A DNA stretch of 64,000 nucleotides, from NCBI GenBank assembly GCA_002633025.1, contig NMRB01002639.1:32040-96039 (forward strand), in the 5' to 3' direction. Position 1 is the first letter of the stretch. Each line of letters begins with the position of its first letter. This DNA comes from Notospermus geniculatus. Taxonomy: Eukaryota; Nemertea; Pilidiophora; Heteronemertea; Lineidae. Both the position numbers and the translations under genes were made by a program. The notes under the pieces were generated by a model that worked only from the letters and a program-made list of their open reading frames with translations, had not been told where the DNA came from and made no database searches. This document shows positions 53,261-63,880 of this stretch, piece by piece.

Positions 53261-53589
53261 GACCTGCCTACCCTACCATAGACTTTTGTGTATATCCTTT
53301 CAAACTTAGGTGTACAATTCAATTTTTTGGTGTACAATAACGTATATGTCGCGATTTTGCAATGAGAGGAAAGTGTACAATCTTGGTCTTTGGGCGTACA
53401 AACATGACATCTCTAAATTTGTCTGCCACCAATACCCAAGACTGCACTGTCTATTCAGATGTCAAGGAATAAATACATTTTCTGCAAATATTTTTTTTTA
53501 CTGTCTTTGTGAAGATGGAAAACAAATGCCTGTGCCTGCCTAGTGGCATTACAGTGCCTTGCCTAAATCTTAGAAAACACTTGACTCAT

Positions 53590-53880
53590 AACACAAGAAT
53601 AGAAAAGAATACGCAGTATCATGTCTCATAACACAAGAACACCTGAGAATATGCAGTGTCCTGGCATTAAGTATCAGTTAGTCGTAAAGACTGGTCTCCG
53701 AGCACAAGAACATCACCTCATAACACAAGAGCATCACCTCATAACACAAGAACATCACCTCATAACACAAGAACATCACCTCATAACACAAGAACATCAG
53801 AGAATATGCAGTGTCCTGGCATTAATTATGCAAAAATTACAGCAGTCAATCTTATAGACTAGTCTCATAACACAACAAAA
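53590..53880. repeat. 21-bp minisatellite CTCATAACACAAGAACATCAC
   Basis: Four to five copies of the 21-bp unit lie at about 53700-53800. Larger repeats (CTCATAACACAAGAA followed by GAATATGCAGTGTCCTGGCA) flank them on both sides at 53622 and 53790. No gene is implied. Confidence 0.85.
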
Positions 53881-54450
53881 TCAGTGTCCCATGGCAAACC
53901 TGCCCAAAAGAAGCCTGATGACTATTGATTGAGATTGAATGTCATCATCATCACAGACCAGTAGACATGGTAGAAATTATTTTTTAAGGGAATGGTAATA
54001 TGCTGACTTCAGCTTCTGATAACACTCATGTGAATACTGGCGAAAATGTGGCTCCCCTGGTACTGCTTTTACAACCAGGATAGCATCCAATGTCTCTGGC
54101 CCCAGACCAGCTCTCTGTGGAGTCTTGTTCTTCCTTACTTCAGAAAATACCCTCTCACATGCTGCATTCGAATGTGGGATAGTTAAGATGCTAAGCATTA
54201 CTCTAGCCAAATTCTGGAATCTTTTCTGCCCTTGTTCATCCTCTATCTTCCCAATGGAGACCCAAGTGGCATCCATCCGATCTTTCTTCTGAATGAGGTC
54301 CTTCTCAGCACACTGATAATCTGCAAATTGCAGTTCAAGAGATTCCCTGAAACTCCTGTAAAAGAAAAGAACAAATATAGGTACATGTAGTCCATTCTGG
54401 AACTCCATCAGGGTCAGCTGGTTGAAATATGAGTACATGTATATTGGAAC

Positions 54451-55966
54451 GGCTTACTGTATTTTGCGTAATCATTACGCCTGGCGTAATGCTGTGGGGA
54501 AAACCGGGAAACATGGTACCTTTTTCGATGCCTATGCAGAAACATACACCCAATGCATGTGCGGCATCTCGGGGACGAGGTCAGTTAGTTCCGCTAAGGC
54601 TCCAGTTCCATAGAGCTCACATTGACACTTTTCATGCGCCACGCTTCACGTTTTCCTTTCGTTCCTCGATTCAGCGCACAACGAGACACACATTACCTGT
54701 CCTGTGACATGCTTTCTCCGAGGAACGAAAGGAAAACGTGAAGCGTGGCGCGTGAAAAGTGTCAACGTGAGCTCTATGGAACTGGAGCCTTAGGGAGTGT
54801 TCACTATTGCTAATATCTGTAAAATCGAGCATATTTTTCTCGATTCGATGCAAAATTGCCTTGATAAACCACCTTTTGTTGAAGGTACAGTATCAGCTGC
54901 CCACCTATGTAATCCTTATTTTGTTTGTATAGCATGTACCCACCTCCAAAACAGACGAAAATTAATGTGAATGCGGTAATACTGACTTTGGCGAGGCAAT
55001 CCTGAAACGAGTGGCAAAAGTGAAACATCGCCGGGAAAACCCGAAAAATTAAAAGCCCCATTCGCCACGTGCAGTGTCGTGATGACGTCGTCCGCTCTTG
55101 TATGAGTAATATTGATTTCTTATGACGACGTCTGCTGTGAGTGGGGCTTTTAATTTTTCCGAGTGCTGCCGGGCGAATAGGCCTATGTTTGTTTTTACAG
55201 GTAGCGTCATGACGTCATGCGTATATACATGTATTATGGATAGGCCTAATCGCACAGCCCCATCGATCGATGATGCATGGAGCGGGAGGCATAAGAGGTA
55301 GGCCTATGTAAATATAGTGATACCGGCAGAGAATTCATGCAGTGTGTTTTTGGGAGCGGTGCTCAACTCACTTGGTGGGGTCGTAGATCTTGGGGTCTCA
55401 AGGCAAAATGTGGCGATCGCCCTAAGTGAGAGCTCTCTTCTGCAGTTTTGTTGCAAGAACCACAGATGGGGTAAGATAGCTGACAGGTGAATCTCAGTAG
55501 GTCTATCGGTAGGAGCTTAATACGTTGTTTTTCCTAAATACGTGACGCCCCTGCCCATTTTCGGCCTTGACGCCGAGAAGGGCTGATCCGGTAAGCGTAC
55601 AATCCGGACGTAGGCCTAGGACTAGGTCCTACTGTTGCGGCTGCATGAATCGGAAGTTTGTTTTGAGTCTTAAATTCGAGCTCATGGACCAGCCAAGGCC
55701 TAGGCCTACAATTTGTTCATTTCTTAATTTCTTTTTTCATTTTTCATTTTCCTTTATTTACAGACACAAGTAATCATAGGCACACCATTGACTAGGCCTG
55801 TAACGTTGCTCACTTCGTGAGCCACGTGGTCGCGGATAACTCTGTGAGTTATGGGATCACTGCGCGAGTTTTCAAGAACTACTTTCTATGCTAGCAAAAT
55901 AATGAATTCTCCCTTGGCGCAATATTACGCTAAATCGGCGTAATATTACGCAAAATACAGTAAGCC
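54451..55966. mobile_element. Mutator-like non-autonomous element, copy B (1516 bp)
   Basis: The 9-bp duplication TATTGGAAC flanks it (54442-54450 and 55967-55975). Termini match copy A (GGCTTACTGTATTTTGCG) in opposite orientation. It contains a nested MITE at 54597-54790; without it the element is 1322 bp. Confidence 0.85.
54597..54790. mobile_element. 194-bp palindromic MITE nested in copy B
   Basis: TA flanks (54595-54596, 54791-54792). AGGCTCCAGTTCCATAGAGC and the inverse GCTCTATGGAACTGGAGCCT, with further pairing through GCGCCACGCTTCACGTTTTC. Copy A has the unoccupied site. Confidence 0.85.
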
Positions 55967-56194
55967 TATTGGAACATCTCTAATAAGTAAACAGATGTAC
56001 CCTCTGGAATCAAGCTGGGGAACCTGTCCAAGAAGTAGTTGAGGTCTGCCACTGTAGGCCCATGGAGTCTCAACTCAACATCAGCAATTTCTGCATGGAG
56101 CAGCAAGTCATCGTTAAGTGGCAACTTTTCTTTTATATAGCGAGCAGCTGCCCGGTAGTAGTTCTTGACTACTACATAGAACTCCTCGATTCTC

Positions 56195-56377
56195 CATCCA
56201 GGCCTACCTGGGGTAGTGCGTCATTCCGTCGAACTACAGACTTCTACCCCAGGCAGCAATACCCACTACACACTGTTCAAGGTGGAGCCGTGAAATAGAA
56301 ATGCTGCTATTGACGCCAGGGGTATGAGTGATGAAACAGTAGGTGTAGTCACGCGATGCCCCTGGTGTGCCAGGATG
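56195..56377. mobile_element. 183-bp MITE with 8-bp duplication, relative of 18195-18675
   Basis: CGATTCTC flanks both ends (56187-56194 and 56378-56385). Starts CATCCAGGCCTACCTGG, ends CCTGGTGTGCCAGGATG. Only the two ends of the longer relative are present. Confidence 0.85.
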
Positions 56378-56828
56378 CGATTCTCTTCTCCCGGAGATGG
56401 TTTTCTGCTTTATTTGCAAGGAATGCTCTTGCTCTGTCCCCTATGAAGATGGCAGCATCTTCCCTTTCTCCAGGGCCTGGATCAAGGCTAACTTCAGTGA
56501 TGCACCTTCCTGAAAAAAGACAAATATGGGAATCCTAATTGAACACTGATTGGCAATGTGGATGGTTCAGCATGTCACATACTGCATGGTGGCCCTCCAT
56601 AGAGCTGGTGAATACTTACCATACAGTGCACCAGGAGTCTTATATCTCAGCAGAATGTCTCTCAGAAGCTTATTGAGGGTTCTTCGAAGAGAGTGGATGT
56701 TTGGTGCATCTTCCTGTAGATTTGTTACCACTGTCTGAAAGACTGTATTGGCTGAAGCTAGGAATAGACAGAACAGCTTATTTGTTGGCGACCTAAAGAA
56801 ATCATAGAGTCTCTCAATTCTGGTCTTT

Positions 56829-57473
56829 TTTTTCTTTAAATTGTATCTTTATTTACAAACTATACATTACATTATACAAACTGTACATTACATTACATTT
56901 TTTACATTTCTTTTTACATTCTTTTTACAATGCATTCCTTTTAATACATTCTTTTTACATTTCTTTTTTACATTCGTTTTACAATTCTTTTACAATGCAT
57001 TCCTATTTTTATTACATTCTTTTACCTTCTTTTTCAAGAGAATTTATGTATACATTCTCTCACCGTGCTGATACATTTCTATTTTATTAAACAACTGTTC
57101 TGCACTTTCAGTTTTGTTATTAAATATTTTATTATTCCTGTTTTTCCAAACTATCCATTTATACGTCAAAATCAGGTTTAAGAATTCTCGGTTTTCTTTC
57201 CTTGTTTGATTTGTGTTGCACCCCAAAATTACATTTTCTTCTGATAGGGGTGTTAATTTCAAAATTTTGATTTTGGCCTGAAGTTTTTCCACTAGTGGTT
57301 GAAGGGTTACGCATTTGAAAAAGAGGTGTATTTGATCTTCAATCTCAGAGTTGCATAGTTTACATATTCCGTTGCATGTGTTATGTAAACTTTTCCATTG
57401 GAAATCCTTTAGCTTATTTTTACATTTTGTATCTTTAAGGTTTATCCATATTTTTTCCCACTCTATTGATTTG
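56829..57473 (-). mobile_element. 5'-truncated LINE with 15-bp target duplication
   Basis: TCAATTCTGGTCTTT stands on both sides (56814-56828 and 57474-57488). On the - strand, 57470-57044 encodes the C-terminal end of an L1-like non-LTR ORF2: IDKSIEWEKIW, CKLCNSEIEDQIHLFFKC (the CCHC zinc-knuckle region) and LILTYKWIVWKNRNNKIF, ending at a stop. The remaining 3' part is a T-rich top strand (TTTACATTCTTTTTACATTT repeats), that is an A-rich tail region on the element strand. Reverse transcriptase and endonuclease domains are absent. The insertion disrupts the hAT pseudogene. Confidence 0.85.
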
Positions 57474-57999
57474 TCAATTCTGGTCTTTGGTTTGTCCTTG
57501 TCAACGTCACCTTTCTTCTGAGCATCATATTCTTCTTTGATGAAGTTCTTGAGTGCCTCCCAGTTCTCAAGTAGGCGATCAATGCATCTACCGATACTTA
57601 ACCATCGAGTGGGCAGTGCTTCAGGATTTTTTGATGAGTAACTTCAAACTCCTCCTGCCATCCCTCATGATGTAACAAACGACAGCTCGAGTGCTCAAGG
57701 TAGAAGTAGGCCTAAGTGTCCACTAAAATTTCATCAACCTTGAATGGCAAACAAGCATTGGCTTTCTCAGCAGCATGATGGATGAGATGTACTGGACATC
57801 CTGCCAGATACATTTGTGGATTCTTCTTCTGCAAGTAAGCAAAAACACCTTTCCGCTTGCCGACCATCACAGGGACATTGTCTGTACCGTAGGACAGGCA
57901 GTTATCCCATGGAATATCTCTGGACTGAACTTCTTTCTCTAACAACTTGTATATGTTCTCACCTAAATAAAAACAAGGAACATTCAGTGCAATCCCTAC

Positions 58000-58267
58000 A
58001 GAAGTCGTTTCCAGGGACTAGCATTTGGTGAGAGCTGGTTCTCATATTTCACCAAATGCACTATGATACATCCCTTGCCGACATTTACAGGCCAGGCCCT
58101 CGGGATGCAAGCATAGTCACCATGGAACAGACTGGTAATGACAGGAAACTACAGTACCTGTAAAACAAAATATTACCTCACTGTCATTTCAAATTTCCCA
58201 CCAGAATTATTTGCTCCACCAATCAGAAAATAGGTGAAACTTTCTTAAGTTTGGAAACAAATTTGAA
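58000..58267. other. Non-coding stretch
   Basis: Right of the hAT pseudogene; no feature recognised. Confidence 0.35.
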
Positions 58268-59100
58268 AAAAACTAAGTTTCTGGACCAGAAACTTAGTTT
58301 TTGGACATCTAACTAGTACTTTGGATCCAGAAACTTAGTTTCACGAGCAAAAACTAAGATTCTGCACCAAAAACTAAGTTTTTGGATCAAAATCTTGGTT
58401 TCTGGACCAAAATCTTGGTTTCTGAAGTCAGAAACTTAGTTTCTGGCCAAAAACTTAGTTTCTGCTTTCAAAAACACAGTTATGGAAAGTCGTAGTTCAG
58501 AAACCAGGTTTTTGACTTCAAAAACTTAGTATTTGAGCATGTAACTTGCACTTTGGATCCAGAAACTAAGTTTCTGACCAAAAACTAAGTTTCTGGACCA
58601 AAAACTTGGTTTCTGAAGTCAAAAACTTAGTTTCTGGCAAAAACTTAGTTTCAGGCAGAAACTAGGTTTTTGCCAGAAACTAAGTTTTTGACTTCAGAAA
58701 CCAAGATTTTGGTCCAGAAACTTAGTTTATGTTCCAGAAACTTAGTTTTTGGATACAAAGTACAAGTTTGATTCATCAAAAACTAAGTCTGGGCCAAAAA
58801 CATAGTTTCTGAAGTCAAAAACATGGTTTCTGCCTTTAATGAACGAACAGCTTTCCATAACTGGGTTTTTGCAAGCAGAAACTAAGTTTTTGGCCCGAAA
58901 CTAAGTTTTTGACTTCTGAAACCAAGATTTTGGTCCAGAAACTTACGGTAGTTTTTGGTGCAGAATCCTGGTTTTTGCTCGTGAACCTAAGTTTCTGGAT
59001 CCAAAGTACTAGTTAGATGTCCAAAAACTAAGTTTCTGGACCAGAAACTTAGTTTTTGAGGTCAAAAACCTAGTTTCTAGAGCAAAAACTAAGTTTTTGG
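58268..59100. repeat. Palindromic minisatellite of AACTAAGTTTCTGG units
   Basis: About 40 copies of AAAACTAAGTTTCTGG or its inverse CCAGAAACTTAGTTTT. The whole tract is also one large inverted repeat centred near 58668: GGACATCTAACTAGTACTTT on the left (58304) is mirrored by CAAAGTACTAGTTAGATGTC on the right (about 59000), and GTAACTTGCACTTTGGATCC (58544) by GGATACAAAGTACAAG (58752). No coding capacity. Confidence 0.85.
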
Positions 59101-59161
59101 AAATAATGAACAAACGGCTTGCCATAAGCTCCGACAATTATTTCCAATGCTGTGGCCGTAA

Positions 59162-59412
59162 AGCCTAGTTTATACTTCGACGCAAGACCATCGGCGTCCG
59201 ACGCGCGATCAAATCTGGACGCCGGCCGAATTCGCGGAATTGATTCATAGTCCAGCGTACTTTTGCGACAGCGACCCGTCATGAAATGACTCAAGTAATT
59301 ACAGTCTCGCGATCAGACGCCGACCAAATATCACGACGGGGTCCGCGTCGAACGCAAGATCGCGCGTTGGTCGCCAGCGATGGTCGTGCGTCGAAGTATG
59401 AATAATGCTTAT
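59162..59412. mobile_element. MITE, TATACTTCGACGC termini (first of six in a row)
   Basis: AGCCTAGTTTATACTTCGAC and the inverse GTGCGTCGAAGTATGAATAA end. Same family as 30356-30803. Confidence 0.75.
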
Positions 59413-59532
59413 CGCTAAGAATCCATTCACCGAATTTCGAGCGGTGCGACGCCACATCCACGACCAACGCGGCGAAAAAAGAACAATGGTTGCAACATCG
59501 CATCGCTAGAAATTCGCGTGAATGGATTCTTA
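59413..59532. mobile_element. MITE with TAAGAATCCATTCAC termini
   Basis: TAAGAATCCATTCACCGAAT and the inverse ATTCGCGTGAATGGATTCTTA. A degraded relative follows at about 60190-60360, sharing AACAATGGTTGC and CCGCTAGAAA. Confidence 0.75.
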
Positions 59533-59533
59533 G

Positions 59534-59674
59534 GCCAGGTTCACACTGCGAGCGAAACGGCGAAGCGAAGCGATGTGGTGAAAAGATCTGGGAGCATGAC
59601 AATGGCCTGTAACGCTACAGGACAATGGAAATTCGCTTCGCTTCGCCATTTCGCTCGCAGTGTGTTTACACCCT
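59534..59674. mobile_element. MITE with GGTTCACACTGCGAGCGAAA termini
   Basis: GGCGAAGCGAAGCGA and TTCGCTTCGCTTCGCC pair, and TTTCGCTCGCAGTGTGTTTA closes the right end. Starts two bases after the previous element. Confidence 0.75.
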
Positions 59675-59675
59675 T

Positions 59676-60057
59676 AGGCTGAAAGGGTAAATGTCGTCCT
59701 GGGTATATACAAAGATTACCCAGGATCTCAATCTTCCCTAAAACAGTACCCTGGGTGCAGTTTTGGTAGCCGAACATCACCCAGCATCTGCAATCAGTGC
59801 CTAGGAACGAGTCCTATTTAGAAATCCCGTGAAATCTCGCGGTCTCGCGCCGCGGTACTTGTTGAGTGTACCTGTTCTTGACATTCTTCAGGCTGTCACG
59901 TGACCACGGGCGCGACAACCTTGAATCCAGGTGTCATATCACGATGCTGGGTGATGTTCGGCTACCAAAACTACACCCAGGGTATTGTTTTAATGAAGAT
60001 TGAGATCCTGGGTAATCTTTGTATACCCAGGACGACATTTACCCTTTCAGCGATTCT
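59676..60057. mobile_element. MITE with 110-bp inverted arms
   Basis: GAAAGGGTAAATGTCGTCCT, CAAAGATTACCCAGGATCTC and GGTAGCCGAACATCACCCAG on the left are mirrored at 59943-60052. The central part contains sequence not matched on the other arm. Confidence 0.8.
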
Positions 60058-60059
60058 TA

Positions 60060-60188
60060 GGGCTGGTTCATACTTGCTCGCGGACCGTCAAGCGCATGAA
60101 ACTGATCGCAGGTTTCTAAGGCGTGAATGTGCACACATTGAAATTGATTACAGTCGGCGTAAAATCCGGACGGAGTATGAACCAGCCC
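60060..60188. mobile_element. MITE flanked by TTA, inverse relative of 44586-44717
   Basis: GGGCTGGTTCATACTTGCTC and the inverse CGGAGTATGAACCAGCCC, with TTA borders on both sides. Confidence 0.75.
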
Positions 60189-60379
60189 TTAGCCTCAGCC
60201 AACAGCAGCCACAACCATCCAACGTCTCGACAAGAGATAGGCTGATAATCTCTCTTCACGCGAACTTCGAGCCGTGCGATGCCGCATCCTTTGTCGATGA
60301 CCAATGCCGCAGAAACAAACAATGGTTGCGGCGTCCCACCGCTAGAAACTTAGCCATACTGGACACGAAAATGTTCTCA

Positions 60380-61390
60380 TGCTGAGAAGACAAGCAACGC
60401 AATCCATGACTTCGTGTAGGCCTATTGCCCCTTCCCCCAACCAACAATAAACGTAGGTTCGGTCCCCGAAATTACATGATTGTGGCAAATGAAGAGTTAA
60501 CGTGGTAGCCGGGGTGAAAGAAGTCTGAATTGATGTATTCAATCGAACTGATGTATTGAATTGATCTGTGTTTAAATTGATGTAACGCATTGGTAATCTA
60601 GTGGATGGTAGTGGATCCGAATCCGATTTTCTCGCGGACAATACTATTGATTTCTTGTCGCTCGGGTCTCGTAAATGTAACTGTTTCAAAAATAACCAGC
60701 CATGACCAAGATCATACTTTGAAAATAAATTGCCGTGAAACCTGAAAATAAAATACATGTACGTGTATGTATACGAAAACGTCCAAAGAATACGCTTATT
60801 TTTGATGTGTTGAGTATTTTCAAGAATAGTATATATAACACTGACAAAATAGACGCAAAAAGGCGCGGGACGAAATTAGCTGCCAGTTTAACGTTTTCAG
60901 GAGACATTATCAGTCGACCCGCAAATGTCCTTTTCTACGGCAGATTTATTTTGCACGCGGGAAAATAATAGGCGATCGGGGCCCTCGACATGGCTCCTCG
61001 AGCACCTCATTCGAGAAATAGGACACCTCGCACAAAAGTGCGTTTATCGAGAAGACCGTTCAAATTCAACCACATAAACAATACATCAGTATTTAGCTAA
61101 GACATTGACCTTTCCATTAGTGTAATTTATTTTGGAATAATGCAAACGAGTGAAGAGAAATCGTTTAAGAAATTTCGCCCTCCGCACAGAATTGGAGGTC
61201 ACTTGGAGTAGAGCGTTGTTAAAAACATCGCCATAACTCCAATAAATACTTGCCTGCATAAAACCAGCAAAACTGAATGGATGGAGAAACTATCAACCTC
61301 CAATCTGTATTAATTTCATACATCGGCATGGTATTCCAAGTTTTTGTACGCAGTTTGAACAGCAGTAGGTAACGATTCTCGCAGCCATAA
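60380..61390. other. Non-coding stretch
   Basis: Nothing supported. Confidence 0.35.
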
Positions 61391-61468
61391 ACCTGGTTCC
61401 TTGGCGGCCGAGTGGCGCTGACTGACGATTCGACCAGTCAGCGCCACCGTCGGAGCCCATGGAACCAG
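61391..61468. repeat. Short palindromic element
   Basis: CTGGTTCCTTGGCGGCCGAG and TGGCGCTGACTG pair with CAGTCAGCGCCA and GAGCCCATGGAACCAG around a 10-base loop. Confidence 0.7.
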
Positions 61469-61469
61469 T

Positions 61470-62075
61470 TAGACAATGGATAAAGCGAAAGAGATTTCTT
61501 GAAAATGTGGTTGTGTTTCGGGGTGATTGTCAACCCCTCAGACATGCGTGCATAAAACCACGCTTCGCATGTGGATTCTTCTATGTTATAACAACCCGAA
61601 TGACCTAAGCAGAAGTTTCAAAATACTATTCCAAGAAAGTGTACGCACTTTGAAGAACGCCTGTTTTCGAAAACACAAGGTTACCTTTCGATCGATAACT
61701 CGACTAAAACTGAACCGATTTCGATGAAATTTTCGGCAACTTTCGTAGAGAAACATCCATCAACATGTAAACATCACGCCACCTTCAAACGTCTTACTAA
61801 TCGTGCGTAATTAGTGATTGTTTTATAGCGTCGGCTACGCTTACGTCACCACCTCGCTTTCGTTCAGTGATTTAGCTGTTAGTACCGCCAAATACCGCGG
61901 CTGACACGTCGTGGCGCTGTTCATACCTTTGCGGGTCGACTGCTATGACTTACAGAGCAATTTGTCTCTCTCGTTTCGCAATGAGGGGAAAGCTGGAAAA
62001 CTGGAACGCCACGGTACTTACGCGTCACTATGCAAGACCAAAATAGACGATGCACAAACGTTTACGTACTTGCAG
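61470..62075. other. Non-coding stretch left of the PAN-like exon
   Basis: No feature besides the presumed intron end. Confidence 0.35.
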
Positions 62076-62333
62076 ACGATCATCCCGTCCCGTCGAGCTT
62101 TACTCACAGGCAAGGAGATTGCTGGGGAAACGATGTGTACATATCAGACTGGAATGACAACGTACCAGTTTCATATTCGCTATGTTTGGGACTTTGTCAG
62201 AAACACATTATATGCCGTGGTGTTCAGTACCGTCTTCGACCATATCCCGCCTGCCTGCTCAAGTCAAAAAGCTGTCCCGATAAAGATATTGTAAAGTTTG
62301 CAGGAAACAGATACCATTTTTATAAAAAGAAAG
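62076..62333 (+). CDS. PAN/apple-like extracellular domain exon
   Basis: An 86-codon exon-like frame bounded by acceptor GTACTTGCAG (62075) and donor GTACGT (62334), phase 1 on both sides, as usual for shuffled extracellular modules. The product contains GDCWGNDVYISDW, then CLGLCQKHIICRGVQY, PACLLKSKSCP and GNRYHFYKKK. Cys spacing and the C-x2-C...C-R-G-V-Q-Y block resemble PAN/apple domains that bind proteins or glycans outside the cell. Six Cys are present. The acceptor pyrimidine tract is weak and the frame is also open further upstream to 61985, so the left border is uncertain. It may be spliced to the signal-peptide exon at 39187 (matching phase). Continuation is beyond the window. Confidence 0.6.
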
Positions 62334-62399
62334 GTACGTCTTCCAATATGGTGCCACTTGTTTATATATACTGAAGGCAGAGAAGGAGAAAATTCGACT

Positions 62400-63150
62400 G
62401 CAGAATCCTGAAAATAATAGAACTAAAATATGAGCAACTATATGATGAATTTACCCATATTATGTTGGTATTTTCCAGAGAAAAAATTCGCTTGACACAA
62501 TAGGGCAACTTCAATGAAACTGGCCCTTCTTTGGGTCTTTGTACCTTTTGAAGATGTGACTATGTACACTGGTGAACAGAAATATTACGACAGTGGCCAA
62601 TTTAAAGTTTGATGTACGTTTCTGCCTGTTAGGAATCCGAAGAAGATGAAATGCTTTGGCTTGAATGAAGTCTAGAACACATTTCATTTCTGCACTTCAC
62701 TTTCATTTCTGCACTTCCAATGTGGATTGTTGTTGATTTCAAGTGATTTCTAAAACACATGTCTTGTGATGACGTACGGTAACTGGTCAGCCATGTTAAG
62801 TAACACAAGTGTATCATCAACCATAAGTAATTAAAAGCTTTATTCTTAAGAAAAAACGAAGAAAAAAACGAGTATTTGCTTGTAAATGCCTCTGATGAAC
62901 AAGGGCGGGAATTGCCTTTATCACTAACCTCATTGCGTAATTGCCACTGAATATGTAATTCACTGAAATTGTAGCAAGGGGAAAGAGACCCTTCACACAA
63001 TATATGAACACAAGTTGCGTTCATTACATTCATTTACAGGCAGAAACTTACATCAAACTTCAAATGGGGCTATCCAGAATATATTTCAACCTCTCGATAA
63101 TAGGGGTCTCTACTGTACTATAAGTTATACTATCCACTTTCTGTTCAGTG
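62400..63150. other. Non-coding stretch
   Basis: No feature seen apart from the short direct repeat CATTTCATTTCTGCACTTC / CACTTTCATTTCTGCACTTC near 62680-62716. Confidence 0.35.
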
Positions 63151-63174
63151 AGTTTCATTGTTTATCAGTTCTTT

Positions 63175-63455
63175 GGGAAGTTTGACCTTGACCTCTGACC
63201 TTGACCTTGACCTATGATCATCACGATTATTACATAATCGAAATTGGCATCCTAAATAACTTAAATATGGGTTTTATCAAACCTCCACTGCTACCACAGA
63301 GACATTTCATATTATCAAGTTTGACCTTGACCTGATCATCAAGGTCATTGCATAATCGAAATGGGCATGCTCAATAACCTAAGTGTGGGTGATGTCATGT
63401 CTCTACCTCAACCACGGGCAGAGATATTGCAAATTATCAAGTTTGAAAATATCAA
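63175..63455. repeat. Two tandem units with TGACCTTGACC
   Basis: AAGTTTGACCTTGACCT, CATCACGATTATTACATAAT and CGAAATTGGCATCC at 63179-63255 recur in diverged form at 63320-63385 (CATTGCATAATCGAAATGGG), a period of about 140 bp. Confidence 0.7.
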
Positions 63456-63764
63456 AATCTCATGATATCTCAATCACCCGGACACATGAGGCTGAGAATT
63501 TTACCACAGTCCTGTCCTTGGATAAGCAGGCATGAATTTAGACTTGTTTCATGTTGATTAGTTGACAGTGTGGCAAGTAATCTCAAAATATCAAATTTCG
63601 TGATATCGAACGTCGATATCACCATGACCCAAACATCTCAGATCAAAAGTAATCAGCTCATTTGATTTCTAGGGTATAAAAACCTAGCTAAAGGGTAGAA
63701 CTTGTTTCTATTGCTCTAGGTGTTAAAGTCCTTATTGCACCATTTTTTGCAGCTTGTATAGAGT

Positions 63765-63880
63765 GTACAGAGTGTCCCCCTGTAAAAAGTGTCCACTTCT
63801 ATTGTTGGATGACGGAATAAGCGGCATGAATATTGAAAACCAATCCCCAGAGATTAGAATGTAACAATAGGATCTTTTGT
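63765..63880 (+). repeat. Short interspersed repeat, copy of 53150-53260
   Basis: CCCTGTAAAAAGTGTCCACT, ATGACGGAATAAGCGGCATG and CCAGAGATTAGAATGTAACA as in the other copy. Confidence 0.75.

Larger units (their letters stand above)
53977..57962 (-). pseudogene. hAT transposase-like gene (C-terminal half), split by three insertions
   Basis: Reading on the - strand: 57962-57474 gives IPWDNCLSYGTDNVPVMVG and LAGCPVHLIHHAAEKA (hAT catalytic core) and, after small frameshifts, sequence leading to KDKPKTRI. A LINE (56829-57473) interrupts. 56828-56615 gives LYDFFRSPTNKLFCLFLASA and ends at donor GTAAGT; 56514-56378 follows acceptor TTTTTTCAG with EDAAIFIGDRARAFLANKA. A MITE (56195-56377) interrupts; 56194-55967 gives FYVVVKNYYRAAARY and LNYFLDRFPSLIPEG. 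A Mutator-like element (54451-55966) interrupts; 54450-53977 contains RVMLSILTIPHSNAACERVF, the hAT dimerisation domain, and a TAA stop. All insertions keep their target duplications, so the ancestral frame can be followed. Confidence 0.7.

Noticed and set aside
56840-57060. A 76-codon Phe/Leu-rich + strand frame as a small membrane protein.
   Set aside because: It is the T-rich complement of the 3' tail of the LINE insertion.
23250-57962. The hAT pieces at 23370-25389 and 53977-57962 as one gene.
   Set aside because: Both are on the - strand, but the C-terminal half lies upstream of the central half in transcription order, so they must be separate copies.
61911-62294. A 127-codon frame overlapping the PAN-like exon.
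   Set aside because: It is in a different phase from the Cys-rich frame, which has better domain and splice support.
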